Part shown: positions 23,012 to 34,037 of the stretch, in pieces
How positions within the stretch are numbered: the stretch's first letter is position 1
Layout: every line of letters starts with the position of its first letter
Source: Neopestalotiopsis rosae
Taxonomy: Eukaryota; Ascomycota; Sordariomycetes; Amphisphaeriales; Sporocadaceae
Direction: 5' to 3'
NCBI GenBank assembly: GCA_023078685.1
Contig: JALGAS010000005.1
Coordinates: 3,162,001 to 3,226,000, forward strand
DNA: 64,000 bases
Program-made: the position numbers and the translations under genes
The notes under the pieces: generated by a model
The model's input: the letters and a program-made list of their open reading frames with translations, nothing else
The model's database searches: none
Told to the model about the DNA's origin: nothing

Positions 23012-25816
23012 CTACAAGATGCCGACTTCAAAATCGGTCCCGTTCGGCTTCCTCACCACTGGATCACTAGCGGAGTTGGGTTTCACCGTCGTCTTGCCCG
23101 AGATCGAAGTGCTCTTGACTTTCTGGCTCAGCGGCAGGGTGTACTTGAGCACGCCCTTCAGAATGAGGGTAAATTCGTCTTCGAGGATACGCTCCCAGCG
23201 CTCGGAACCGCCGTCCGTTCCATTACCCGGCCTGGTCAGGCGCAGCTCGCTGGAGGACATGGAATTGCCAGACTGGAAAAACGAACCTTCAAAGCTCAAA
23301 GGGCTGTCGAGTTCCATGATATTTCCGAGTCGCATATTGGGTGATTTCTCGTCAGGGTGGCTTTCGTCATCGTCTCCATCGTTGTCGTCGAGTATCTCCA
23401 TCCCGTCGTGCGGATGGCGCCACCATTCTGAATCCGTTCCGGCGTGCGGTGATTTGGCAAAGACCTCGATGTCTGCTGAATCTATAGACACAACGACAAT
23501 ATTGGGGTTGTGCGCTCTGACAGTAATGTCCATCATGAGTTCCTGCTCGCTTGCGATCACATTTCCAATCCTGACAAGTTCTATGCCGTCCAGCTGCTGA
23601 GACGTGGCAAACATGAAGCCTACCGCACCCATGATGACCAGCAGCAGCATGATGGTGAGCACTAAGCAGCTCGCAAATCGGTTGAGGAAAGAAGGCCCGT
23701 GGTGATACCCACCAGATTCGAGATCGTTTCGTGGCCTCACTCCACCCGCACGCCGACCTCTGTTTGATCTCACAGATCGATTTCCATTGAGATGCAGCAA
23801 AGGCGTTCGCTCATCATCCGCCATTGGTGTCGCGTTGTCGTCCAGATCATAACCCCCGGCCATGGCCATCTGTCGCTTGCTGTTTTGTATTCCGCTGCGG
23901 CCTTGGGGGAAACGAGGGCTTGGCGGATTGGACGAGTGCCTCGAATGGGTCCCTCCCAGTTTTGACCGAGCTGCATGGGGAAAAGGTGATTCGTTGTCAA
24001 AGAGGGAGAGGTGGTTGCTGCTGTTGTTGCGGCCCCAGCGGTTTCCATGATGGTGATGGCGACCCCCAGCCCGCGTTGAGCCAGCATTACTGCGGCCACT
24101 CCCCGTCCCTTTACCGTCTTCATCGCCTGTAAGACTTTCTGCCGTATTGCTACCGTAAGTATTGACAAACTTCATATTCTTCTTGATGGCCGGGTTTACA
24201 GGCCCGTTGTCGAGAAGACTATGTATCGAGCGTAAGCCGCCCCGATCAACCTGGCTGACCACGGATGTGGTGCTTGGCGTGCGAGAATGATAACGGCGTG
24301 GCCTGTCCGGTGCGTCAGGAGGGTTAGAATCATACACAAATGTCTCGTCAGAGTCTGACGAGTTCGCCTCTTCAACGGCGCTGGCAACCTTTGCCTCAAA
24401 GATATCTGCTTTTGAGGATGCTGGACGAGGTCCTCCTGTCAGTAAATTGGTTACATGGGCGGTAATACTTGGAGTGCGCGACGCCTTCCTTGAAGGCGGA
24501 CGCGAAAATACAACCTCTTCCCCGTACGACCCTTGGCCGTACTTTGGCTGGCCAGGCGAGCGACAAGATATCGAGGATGCCAAGGATCTTATCGAACGAC
24601 TGTGCCGAAGCTGGGATGATGGTCTTGTTGCAAGTAGATTTGGATTCTCACCAGTGCCAGAAGCTACCGACGCTGCTTTCCTTGTCGGCTTCTTCTTTTC
24701 TTTCCTAGGCCTAATTGTTTCCGAGCTCGGTTTCGTCTTCAAACTGCCATTGCCAGCTTGACTAGTGGTGGTCAGGCCCAAAGCCAGTCGAGGTCCAGAG
24801 CTGACCTCCTCCTCCTCCACGGTGATGTGTTTCGATGTATCAGCCAACGGGCCTTTATTGTTGCCGCTGTACCGCAAGGCCGAACTCGATTGCCGAGTCT
24901 GCAGTGAGGGCGGTGCAGCAGAAGCACCCGGGCCTTTTGTGCCGCGTCTGATGCTTCCACTGTCGCTTCCGCTTTCGCTGTTGCTACCAGACTTGACCGC
25001 CCGGTGTGCAGCCGACTCAGACCCCGAGGGTTGACCTTGAGCCAATCTTTCGAGTGCAAGATTCAGATCCGGACCTGGTGTACCAGGCTGACTGACTTCT
25101 TGAACTGTTTCTAACTGGGACGCACCGCCGCTCGGCCCTCTAACCGGCGTGCGCATGCCAGATGGAGTTTCAGCATCATCGGTCTCGGTATCTGAGGCAG
25201 CCTGTGACGACGTTTCAGAAGCAAGCGGGTGTGGCGATGGCGTCGCTCTTTGCAAATTAATCACGGGCGGCTCTCGTTCGTTCCTTGCTGGTGGAGGAGG
25301 ACCGAAAGCGGGTTTGTTGAGTTGCGGCGGTGGTGATTTGAGGCGAGGAGAAACGGGCCACCGCGGCGAATCTCTCGAGTTGCGATCCGTAGTCGACGAA
25401 GGCTTCCGCGGTTGTGATGAGTCTCGAGTTCGAGGCGCGTCTGTGCCAGACGGAGGTGGTAATGTTGGTGTTGTTGCAGTAGATATTTGTTGCTGTTGTC
25501 GCGGCGCCGATGTTGGTCCCCTGTTGGAGTTCTGCCTCGTCCTTGACGGACTTGGGTCATTAAAACTACTCTTGCGTGATCTGTTGACAGATGCGCGACC
25601 CGATCTTGCCGGTTTCGCAAACGCTCTGGTGGGAGAGCTCTCTCTCGAGGCCATGGGTGAGGCCGTCAAGGAAGTCGTCGCTGAAGTCCACCTAGAGGGT
25701 TGGGTATCGAAGTTTGCACTCGAAGGTGCTGTTTCTTGGTCGACCGAGTTCAGGCTGTAGGTGCTGTTCTCCAGCCCGGAGCTGCCATCAGGCGGCAGCG
25801 TCCCCGACCGCTCCAT
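23012..25816 (-). CDS. VAC7: Vacuolar segregation protein Vac7
   Basis: An activator of the Fab1 PI3P 5-kinase complex at the vacuole membrane, controlling PI(3,5)P2 and vacuole size. From ATG 25816 it is 934 aa. About 710 residues of Ser/Pro/Arg-rich disordered sequence are followed by a conserved basic stretch (RSNRGRRAGGVRPRNDLESG), a single TM segment at about 714-738 (LVLTIMLLLVIMGAVGFMF) and a C-terminal luminal domain of about 195 residues with the LEA14-like signature ELMMDITVRAHNPN. This order matches the Vac7 family. The frame stays open 33 codons further upstream to a stop at 25916-25918, but has only a TTG there, so the true start may lie in an unseen upstream exon. Yeast Vac7 is longer (about 1165 aa). 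Confidence 0.93.
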   Translation of the reverse strand: MERSGTLPPDGSSGLENSTYSLNSVDQETAPSSANFDTQPSRWTSATTSLTASPMASRESSPTRAFAKPARSGRASVNRSRKSSFNDPSPSRTRQNSNRGPTSAPRQQQQISTATTPTLPPPSGTDAPRTRDSSQPRKPSSTTDRNSRDSPRWPVSPRLKSPPPQLNKPAFGPPPPARNEREPPVINLQRATPSPHPLASETSSQAASDTETDDAETPSGMRTPVRGPSGGASQLETVQEVSQPGTPGPDLNLALERLAQGQPSGSESAAHRAVKSGSNSESGSDSGSIRRGTKGPGASAAPPSLQTRQSSSALRYSGNNKGPLADTSKHITVEEEEVSSGPRLALGLTTTSQAGNGSLKTKPSSETIRPRKEKKKPTRKAASVASGTGENPNLLATRPSSQLRHSRSIRSLASSISCRSPGQPKYGQGSYGEEVVFSRPPSRKASRTPSITAHVTNLLTGGPRPASSKADIFEAKVASAVEEANSSDSDETFVYDSNPPDAPDRPRRYHSRTPSTTSVVSQVDRGGLRSIHSLLDNGPVNPAIKKNMKFVNTYGSNTAESLTGDEDGKGTGSGRSNAGSTRAGGRHHHHGNRWGRNNSSNHLSLFDNESPFPHAARSKLGGTHSRHSSNPPSPRFPQGRSGIQNSKRQMAMAGGYDLDDNATPMADDERTPLLHLNGNRSVRSNRGRRAGGVRPRNDLESGGYHHGPSFLNRFASCLVLTIMLLLVIMGAVGFMFATSQQLDGIELVRIGNVIASEQELMMDITVRAHNPNIVVVSIDSADIEVFAKSPHAGTDSEWWRHPHDGMEILDDNDGDDDESHPDEKSPNMRLGNIMELDSPLSFEGSFFQSGNSMSSSELRLTRPGNGTDGGSERWERILEDEFTLILKGVLKYTLPLSQKVKSTSISGKTTVKPNSASDPVVRKPNGTDFEVGIL

Positions 25817-26267
25817 CGTGACTGGAGGATTGGTGGTACTGGATCCAGATTTGGTAGGGAATACGGTATCCACGTGTGATTCCGACAACTCATGCCACAG
25901 TGCTCCAGAAAAGTTTTAGCTTGAACGATTGTCGATCGTTTGACACCATTGGACCATGTTTGAAGTCAAAAAACCGTTTGGCGCATGCGACCCGACAGAG
26001 AGACGACAAGCCGTTCGTCGAAGTGGTTGAAGCCGACAAGGTATTATCGTAACAAAATATTTACCTTGTCCGTTTCTCTCTCTTTCTGTTTTCCCTAGGC
26101 GTCTCTTCGATGTTGCGGTTTCTTGAGCTTCACTCTGCTTCTACTCGTGTCGCCGACTTGAGAGGACTGATCCGTAATATGCATAGATGATTGACAGAGT
26201 GGATTGGTCGGTGCAGGACCGGATGGATGCAGAGATCGATTTAGGTGGATATCCGGTGGGTAGGCAA

Positions 26268-26297
26268 ACAACAACAACAGCAGCAGCAGCAGCAGCA
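26268..26297. repeat. CAA/CAG trinucleotide array in vac7 5' flank
   Basis: About four CAA units run into six CAG units; a GTTG-rich tract follows at once (26300-26318), so the array can pair with it as a hairpin. On the vac7 sense strand the array reads CTG/TTG. Confidence 0.9.
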
Positions 26298-26374
26298 CTT
26301 GTTGTTTTTGTTGTTGTCAGTACAGCAGACAGGTAACAGAAAGGGTTAAGTCGAAAGAACGCGCAGGTGGTGCA

Positions 26375-26420
26375 GGAGCACGAGCACGAGCACGAGCAGC
26401 AGCAGCAGCAGCAGTTGCAG
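26375..26420. repeat. GAGCAC hexamer and CAG trinucleotide array
   Basis: Three to four GAGCAC units pass into seven to eight CAG-type units, about 560-600 bp upstream of the vac7 start ATG. Confidence 0.9.
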
Positions 26421-29400
26421 CAGGTCCAGTAGTTTGCATATGCCAGACAGACAGATGCTGGGGTTGTAGCAGTGAGTGATTGAGTCTAAGGCAGGTAGGG
26501 TTTTGTTTTGTGAGCGTGTCGTCGTCTGGTTGACTGTGGATGACGTCCAATGTGGAGTTTTTGTTTTGCTGGGCGGAAGTGTGGTGCGTGGTACTACGGG
26601 GGCACCGGCTCGTTCGCTCGTTCGTGGTGTAGCGCAAAAGCTGCTCTTGTCTTTTTTTTTTTCTTCCCTCTTGCTCTGGCGTTTGACCCTCTCTTGTGGA
26701 ACTTTGTTTGTCTTTACTTGCTTTCTGGTCCTTCTCTCTTCGCTTGCAAATGTGTGTTGTCTCGAAATGCAATGCAGCGTAGCGCAGGTTCGCTTCAAGC
26801 TTTGCGCGCTATGTATGTATGGATTTGTTTTCTATGTGAGGGATGTCGTGACAGGTAAAAAAAGAGAGCCTGGGCTACCGATAGACAGGTCAGGTATTTG
26901 CAACGTGCGCACAGGGGAAATCGCAAATCCTTTTCTTCTTCTGTCGCAATGCAGGGCCTCGTTGAAAAATATAGAACAACGAATTGTCAAGGGACAGGAA
27001 AGAAAATAAAAAGAGACAAGAACCGGCAGCAACCAAAGGAGTGCATGTACGGTAGGTACATACGTACTATTACAGGTAATATCCAGTACGAAAGGGAACT
27101 GGTGCTGGAACGTGGAGGGCCCAGAAACGGGGCCGTTTTGTTGGTGAAGGTACCCAAGCAATGTATGTAATTGTACGTACGTCAACTTGACCAGCAGAGC
27201 AGAGCTAGCCTGGCTGCAGCCGAGGGAAGTCAGATCGGCCGTGTTGCATATGACCAAGTGAGTAATAATAGTGTGCTCTGGAGGAAGGTAGAGACTTCTG
27301 ATGAGAAGTACCGTCAGGCTACAGTTGGGCAGTCTTGGTACCTGAGTGAGAAATGATTTATTATTAGGGAAATTTCAGAAAAACAAAATTGCAACGCCAG
27401 TCGAGATTCGGTCTGGATCTGGAAGGGAAATGGAAGGGAAGTCCGTCCAAGCAGCCTGTGATGAGTGCAAGTAATTTGACACAAGTCACTTTGACCCCCC
27501 AGCGTGTTTCTTGTTCGGGTGGCAGGGGGAACATATGATGTATTTAGGTGATTTTAGTACCGAGACAGTCGACGGTTTTAAAAGATTTAATACGCGACGG
27601 CAGAAGCTTGAGCCAGCCATTTCCCAAGTACCAGAGTACACACGACCTACGCTACCGGCGAACCGCAATGAAAGAAATACCTACCCAGACAGACAAAACA
27701 ACAAATAATAATAATAAAAGCATTTTCAAAAAAGGTACCGATCAAGATCAGGGCGGGGACCGTTACCACCTTGCACCTTGCGCATCCACCATTCAAAATC
27801 CAAAAGCCAGCGACTTTCTTTGCTCAGCACTTAACTTAGCCACTTGGGGGTGCGGGTCAGCGAGGACCTGGAAGGGAGAAAAGAAAAATAGAAGACGAGA
27901 AAAAAAATATGCTGCTGCGGAATGGGACCTGAATGACAGGGGTTTTTTGACAGACAACAACCCATGTCTCCATCGCTGAGATGCTGGAACTCAACTGGGG
28001 CCGATCGGGGCCTTGGCCTTTTCCCAAGAGGATTTCGAGATCCCTCCCCGTACCTGGTCCTCTGCACTGCACTGAATACCACACCCATAGCGTGAAGAAC
28101 CCGTTGTGGTCCGCTGTTGGTTTATTACAACCACTGATGAAAAGTCTCATGCCTCACTCGAAAAGTGCGTTGGCAATTCATGATATGATTGTATGGATCC
28201 CTTGGGTCGATGAGTGAGATATACCGCTCCATTCTGTTACAGCCCGAGCATTTGGTGGTCCCTCGACAACGACCTCATCCAGGCCGATTCTGTCTTTGCT
28301 TCGTTAAGAATCCATCACTTGCAGGGCGTAGCAGTGACAGTCCCGTCAGCAGCATTACTTGGAGTACATATGCATTGGGAGAAACAACATGTGCGGCCCA
28401 CCAATGCAGCTCGACGGGGACTATATCTGGGCTGTGAGTGAGTTGGCAGTCCTTGGTCATTTACTTTTATCCCACCAAAAAAGGCACGTCCATTCATGTG
28501 CAGGTGCTCCATAGCTTCAAGACAGGCAACAGCCAGCGATGCGGCGGCTGTAGATGCAATGTTTATAGAAATGTATTGCTTAGGATTATGCTTGTTGGGA
28601 CTAACCAGCAAACCCAGGGGCTCGGATTACTATTGGGCACAGGACATAGCAACCAGAAACCAAAAGATCCAACAGGGAATGGATTGTCTCTGTTGTCATC
28701 AAAGGGTTTGGGATCGGCTAAACATTGTGTTTTCTACTTCATCAATCACCAGTGCCCGAGAATAGGTAGAGACGCCCTACCTTCAAGGTTGTTCCTGTCA
28801 TCAGACAGACAGTCATCAATTATCCATGGGGCACGCAAATCGAGCGCACTGACTGCACATCTTTCTCGCAGGCTTTGCCCCCAAGTCTAGCTGTCCCCAG
28901 TAAGCCCAGCTACCAGCTACGTACTACTACGTCCATGACCTACCTAGCTGCAACTTGAGACGAGGACGTGCATTGGGGTCTCCGCACAAACAACGCTGGG
29001 GGAATAGGTATAACCCATCGTCACCACTTCTTCTCCTCACCAGACCTTGGGATTGCGGTGGTTGGTGGTTGGGTTGGGGTACGACTGTTGGTATAGTCGC
29101 TAACAAGTACGCAGCATCTCGGTTGTGGGTTCGGCATTACGACCGTCAGCCGTGAACCGCCCTCGAGGGGGCCATGTAAAGTTACAAGGAAGTCGGATGA
29201 GGAGTCACGATGAGGAGATACGTGGTAGCAGTACGGAGTCATAGTATATTATGATCACTGCCTTCTTGCAGCAACTTAGTAATATCCTCCTCAATCGTAC
29301 ATAGCCGGATCGCCGGATCCGGCCTTTCCCCTCTTTCGAATCACGTCTAGACTCAGCAGCGGCCCATCGGAGGCTTCCATCATGTCCATCGCAAATCCGT

Positions 29401-32400
29401 ATTGCAAAAGACAGATGACGAGGAAATTACCAACAACTATTCAAGGCGTGATACCAGCTTGCCGAGGTTGGCCAGCCGGAAGTACGGAGTTGGAGTTCGC
29501 GGTGGTCGGTATGTGGCCTGGGTATACTTGACCTTCGACGGCTTCTTCCCAGCATGCAGTTACGGGGGTTCATTACGTGGACTTCTGTGTCTTGGAAAGT
29601 TCTCTGAATCAGGAAATACATGTTTCTTGTGAGTGACACATCATGACACTGCTGCAAAACACCAGATTCGGGCGGTGCCGCATCGGGATATGGAGATTTC
29701 CTGGGGAACAGAATGATCGACCAAGAAAGACTACTATATACTCGTCTCATCGTGATCCAGTGTGTACTTATTACACCGCATGCTCAGGAGGATGAGTCGA
29801 CAGCGCACAAGTTCAGCCATATTTTCCCAAAAACCAAAAGTCTTGGCTGAGGCGACAGAAAACGAATTCCGCCCAGGCGTTCCGATGCCATGAAGCCAGA
29901 CTCTCATCGACCCTTGGGTTCGCGATATACCTGACTTGGTCCAACAGGACCTGCTCGGTACCTAGTCCAGGGCGCAGAGGGTGCACAAGTAGGCAAGTCT
30001 CTCGCGGGTATTTTCTAATTGACCGCAAGTTGCCTCGGACGGACTATTTCCTCCACTGAAGACGCCAACAGCTCAGTAAGGCTTAGCCTGGCAGCGGCCC
30101 TGATCCCCCGAACCGCCCTACCGTTCTTCCAAACCACTACCGTTGTTCTTCTAACCAGCTTCTAACGCCAACGCCAATGCTGCTAAGCTGCTCGTCTGCA
30201 GCTTTTCGCTCTCCACTTGGTCGGTATTGTCAATGGATTACGCCTGCTTCGCTTGTAGAAACCCGGGTCCCAAAAGATTGCAAGCGCCGTTCTACCGCCT
30301 CTTTCTTTTTTTCGCCCGCTTCAAATTCCTGCATTCCACCACGATGCATGCTTATGAGACATTATCGTCTCTCTGGCTCCCGAGAGCGCTGGTTCCTGCT
30401 TCTAGCGACTTCCAACCACCCGAGCCCCCAGCGTTGGTCAGCTCAGAGAGGCATTCGGAGCCTGCTGGTAGGTACTGTACGTGGTATGCTATTGCGACTA
30501 TGTATTCCTGGAATGACTGATGGTTCATATCTATGTTCGGTTCTCTTGGCCTTACTCGCAACGTATCATGATGTACCAAGTAGGTACGTATATACAGTTC
30601 CATTCCAGCCTCAGCTCAACTTCTCCAATGTTCTTATCCCTTGTTTCCTTTGTCTGGGGGTCCATCGCGAACGGATGAGAAATGTCTCACCCGGTGGATC
30701 GGACGACCATCCACCTATCCGCATACATAGTAGAGGCGACACCAAACAAAAAAGGTCAGTCCGCAACCAGCTTGGTGTAAGAAAACCAGTCGTGTCCAAA
30801 AGGATAGCTTGTGATTCCAAACAGAGACCGGGAAACCGACACACATGCTCGGGCACTATAATCCTTGCCTATCTCTGCTGAATGATTTGAAAATAGACGC
30901 AAGAAAATGCCAGTCAGATGAGAAAACCCCGGGAAGGGAACAGAATCCTGCTCAGCCTTGTCGCGGCCTATAATAGCCACTGTCAGCTCTGCCCTCCCAC
31001 ACGCACCTAGGTACCTATAATATGACCATGAATGATTACCGGCGAAAGCAAAAGCAGGCGTCTGGCCTGTCGCTGTCGGCAACGTGGCACGCTCCCATGC
31101 ATCGGGAACGCGATGGACGCTTCTCGCTTCAGCTGCTGCTTTCTGCCCAAAGTACAGATTTATTTACGGCAGTCGGGGGGACAAGGTACAGATTACAGAG
31201 CAGATCGCATTCTTTCTTCTGGTGGATTCCTCTGAATTTCGATGAGACATCCGGCTCATCCAGTACCACATACAAGGCAAAGCCTGGAAGGGCTGACTTC
31301 CCTTTTGGACTCTTGGACTGGTGCCCGATGCCCATCTTTAACCTTGCTCTTGCTGGATGATGGGAAATTCATCATACACTTGAGGTCACCGCTCGAGTGC
31401 TTTGTCAGGAGGTCCTTCCCTTATCTTCTCTTTTTCCTGTTTCGCTCGGATCTCTTTGACAGGCGACGGCGCAATTGTCCATATTCTGCCTACGGCATAT
31501 TTCCCGTGTGCCAAAACCTCATACGCTGCGGCAAGGTCAATCAAGAACAGAATTGTTACCAAGCAGCAAAAATAAGACAGCGGCAAGGCGGGAGCTTCCG
31601 GCCGCGCACGCTGCCCTTACCGTTTCTCTTCGTTTACCAGCTCGCCTATTGCTAACCATCCACCATATGTAGTCAAGTAGTGTAATAAACCTAATAAGCT
31701 TTTTGAGTTATCGTTATTTTGCGCTCATCTATGTCATGCTCAGAATTCAAACGGCGCGCACCAGTATGATCTCACATGTCTCCCAAGTCTATTATTGATT
31801 GCCCTTAATCTATCTGCCTAGTCTTGTCAAGCCTACCGGCACCATGTGCGGGCCGTCGGCGGGACGGTTTTCTTACTTCCTTCTCTTTAAGTGAACCGCC
31901 TGCCCGGGGGGGGTCCTACCCAGTCCCAGCGTTGCTCGGATATTCTTGGGTGTGTGCGAAGTACTAGAATGGGAAACTTGGATGTGTCAGATATCACACT
32001 TCTTTTTTGGGTGCGATGGCACGGTCATCTGCGCAGGAACCCGCGACTTTCATAGGCCTACCCACGTGAAAAGGCAGGCCGAGTATTGGACAGAAAAGAC
32101 TGCCTTTCCCTTTTACCGGTATTGATTGCATTGCGCTTCCCTGTCCGCTGGGCCAATCCCACGCAACCTTTCTCGCCTTTGGCAACCCTCCTTGTGTCCT
32201 TTCCCACCGGTCGATTCGCTCCGAAGGAACACTGGACGACGGGTAGCCCCCTCCGTTGGGTTTCTGTCTCTTGGGGAGGGGGGTGGTTTGCTCGAGGTTC
32301 TGGGCTCTCGCTTGGACAAACCATCATCATCATCATCCAATGCCCACCACCCCCCAAAACAGACATGAAGACCTTGAAGATCCAGCTGTTCGGTCTCGGT

Positions 32401-32451
32401 GTTGGTGGGCGCACTCTAGTGCGGGGGTCCTGCCGGCCGGTCGTCTCACAA

Positions 32452-32507
32452 CACACATACATACAAACACACAGACACACCACACACCACACAGCGAGCA
32501 CACAGAT
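32452..32507. repeat. CA-rich simple repeat
   Basis: An imperfect ACAC/ACAT tract in the gene-poor stretch. Confidence 0.8.
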
Positions 32508-34037
32508 GACTTTGATGCCACTGACTATATGCAGGCAGCGGTTGTTCTTGGTTACTCGCGACCGAAAAGAGGCGGCACGCGCTCTGCTTGCGCTACTTTT
32601 GGTCTCCCATCCGAGCCTGATTTTGCCTTGTTTCTTTTCTTTTCTTTTCCCCAGTGGGATCTCAAACTTTGCTCACGAGGACTCCCTTTTTAGTCACTCA
32701 CTGTTCTGTGACGTGGCGAGTGTGTGCATCCAGACTCGGAAGGTCATCCCATAGTTCTTGGTGTGCAAAACAACGATTGGCTCGCGCCACAGGAGCAGCC
32801 TCTTCTAAATGGCTTGAATAGACAATGTCGTCATGTCCCTTTCTCTATTGAAGGTAATATTTTATGATTTCTTTGCTTATTCGGCGAGCAAGCCACTGTA
32901 TGACCAATAGATACAACGTTGTGTCAAAAAGAAGAAGCCTCTTGCTAGGTACGGCCACCCACACCACTACGACTGTGGCTGGTGCCTAGTGATCTGGACT
33001 GACAGCGCCGAATGATGATGCCCGCTGGCTGTTGATACTGCCGTTGACTGAAAGGACCATCTAGATCTTGAAGATCGCGATCACATACTAGACCGCAGTC
33101 GTGCTGAGAAAAGGACCTCGTCATATGTCTCGGTATAGAAAGTTTTCTTCCTTGGAATAAGCAGCATGTTATGCGCTGGGGGACATGACATTTACCCTCG
33201 AGGGGCAGGCAGGAAGGGCTTACATCTTACCCGCGCATATACACCCCGGAGTTAAGAAACCAACAGCGCTGCCAGCAGCAGGCTCTAGCATCTCTTCCAA
33301 GGCCAAGCCTGTAACTTTCCCTTGTGCCGAAACTGTCTGTCGGCTCTGAGAACCGTTGCCTTGGAACGTTCTCCTCTGCTCTCAGGCCTGGCCATACTGA
33401 AATGCAACTGCTCGTCCTTACGACTGCGTCTGCTGATCTCATCTATGATGACACCAGAAGGAATAGAGAAGCACTCATTGGCCCCGGGAACGGCGCAGCA
33501 GATCAGGTTATACGAAGCTAGAGACACGGATGAAGTGGTACAGTAGATTGTGCAAGGAATCCACTTCACTTTTCCTCCTTGTAGAAATATGTTGACAAGC
33601 ATTCAATATCATGAGGAAACACATGGAGTTCCACCCAAGTCGAGACAATTCTCAACTTCAAATTCACGACTATAATATTATAAAGATCCCATAAACCTAA
33701 TTAAGCTTCAAAATATACGTAGACAGTAGTACCATACTTATCGATTGTCGAGGACTGAAACGTCGACATGTCATTTATTTGATCATCTCCAAGGTTTCCG
33801 GTGAGTGTACGAAGGCGAGAGAATAGCTCCGTGCCAGTATAATATCAAGGCTATGTCCTCATATTCAGGTCCTGCCCAATGTACCAATAGAGACAATCAT
33901 TTCGAGGCTACAATGAAGCTAGCTACAGGGCGTGTGTATTATAGGGGCTTCATATGCCAACAACAAATAAACAATTTTCCTAGCACTTGGTCTCAATAGA
34001 TATGGAAGCTCCAACATTCGTGAAGATGACTTTCTCG

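Larger units (their letters stand above)
25817..34037. other. Gene-poor stretch of 8.2 kb
   Basis: Between the start of vac7 and the 3' end of the pseudokinase gene (both minus) no ORF shows a domain, a credible signal peptide or coding-like composition. The right half of the first kilobase presumably contains the vac7 promoter and leader. Visible items are CAA/CAG arrays (26268-26297, 26375-26420), a CA-rich tract (32452-32507), several CCTAGGTA-type motifs and two ACGGAGT motifs (29231, 29482). AT-rich patches lie near 31680-31760 and 33600-33770. Confidence 0.6.

Noticed and set aside
25817..25888. 24-residue N-terminal extension of Vac7
   Set aside because: Its first codon is TTG and there is no ATG in that part; left open only as a possible spliced exon.
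30177..30881. 234-aa plus-strand ORF in the gene-poor stretch
   Set aside because: Mixed composition with many Cys/Arg/Ser, no signal peptide, domain or splice context; expected by chance in 8 kb.
32086..32754. 222-aa plus-strand ORF
   Set aside because: Contains translated CA-repeat (THHTAS-type) sequence and no domain; not credible as a gene.
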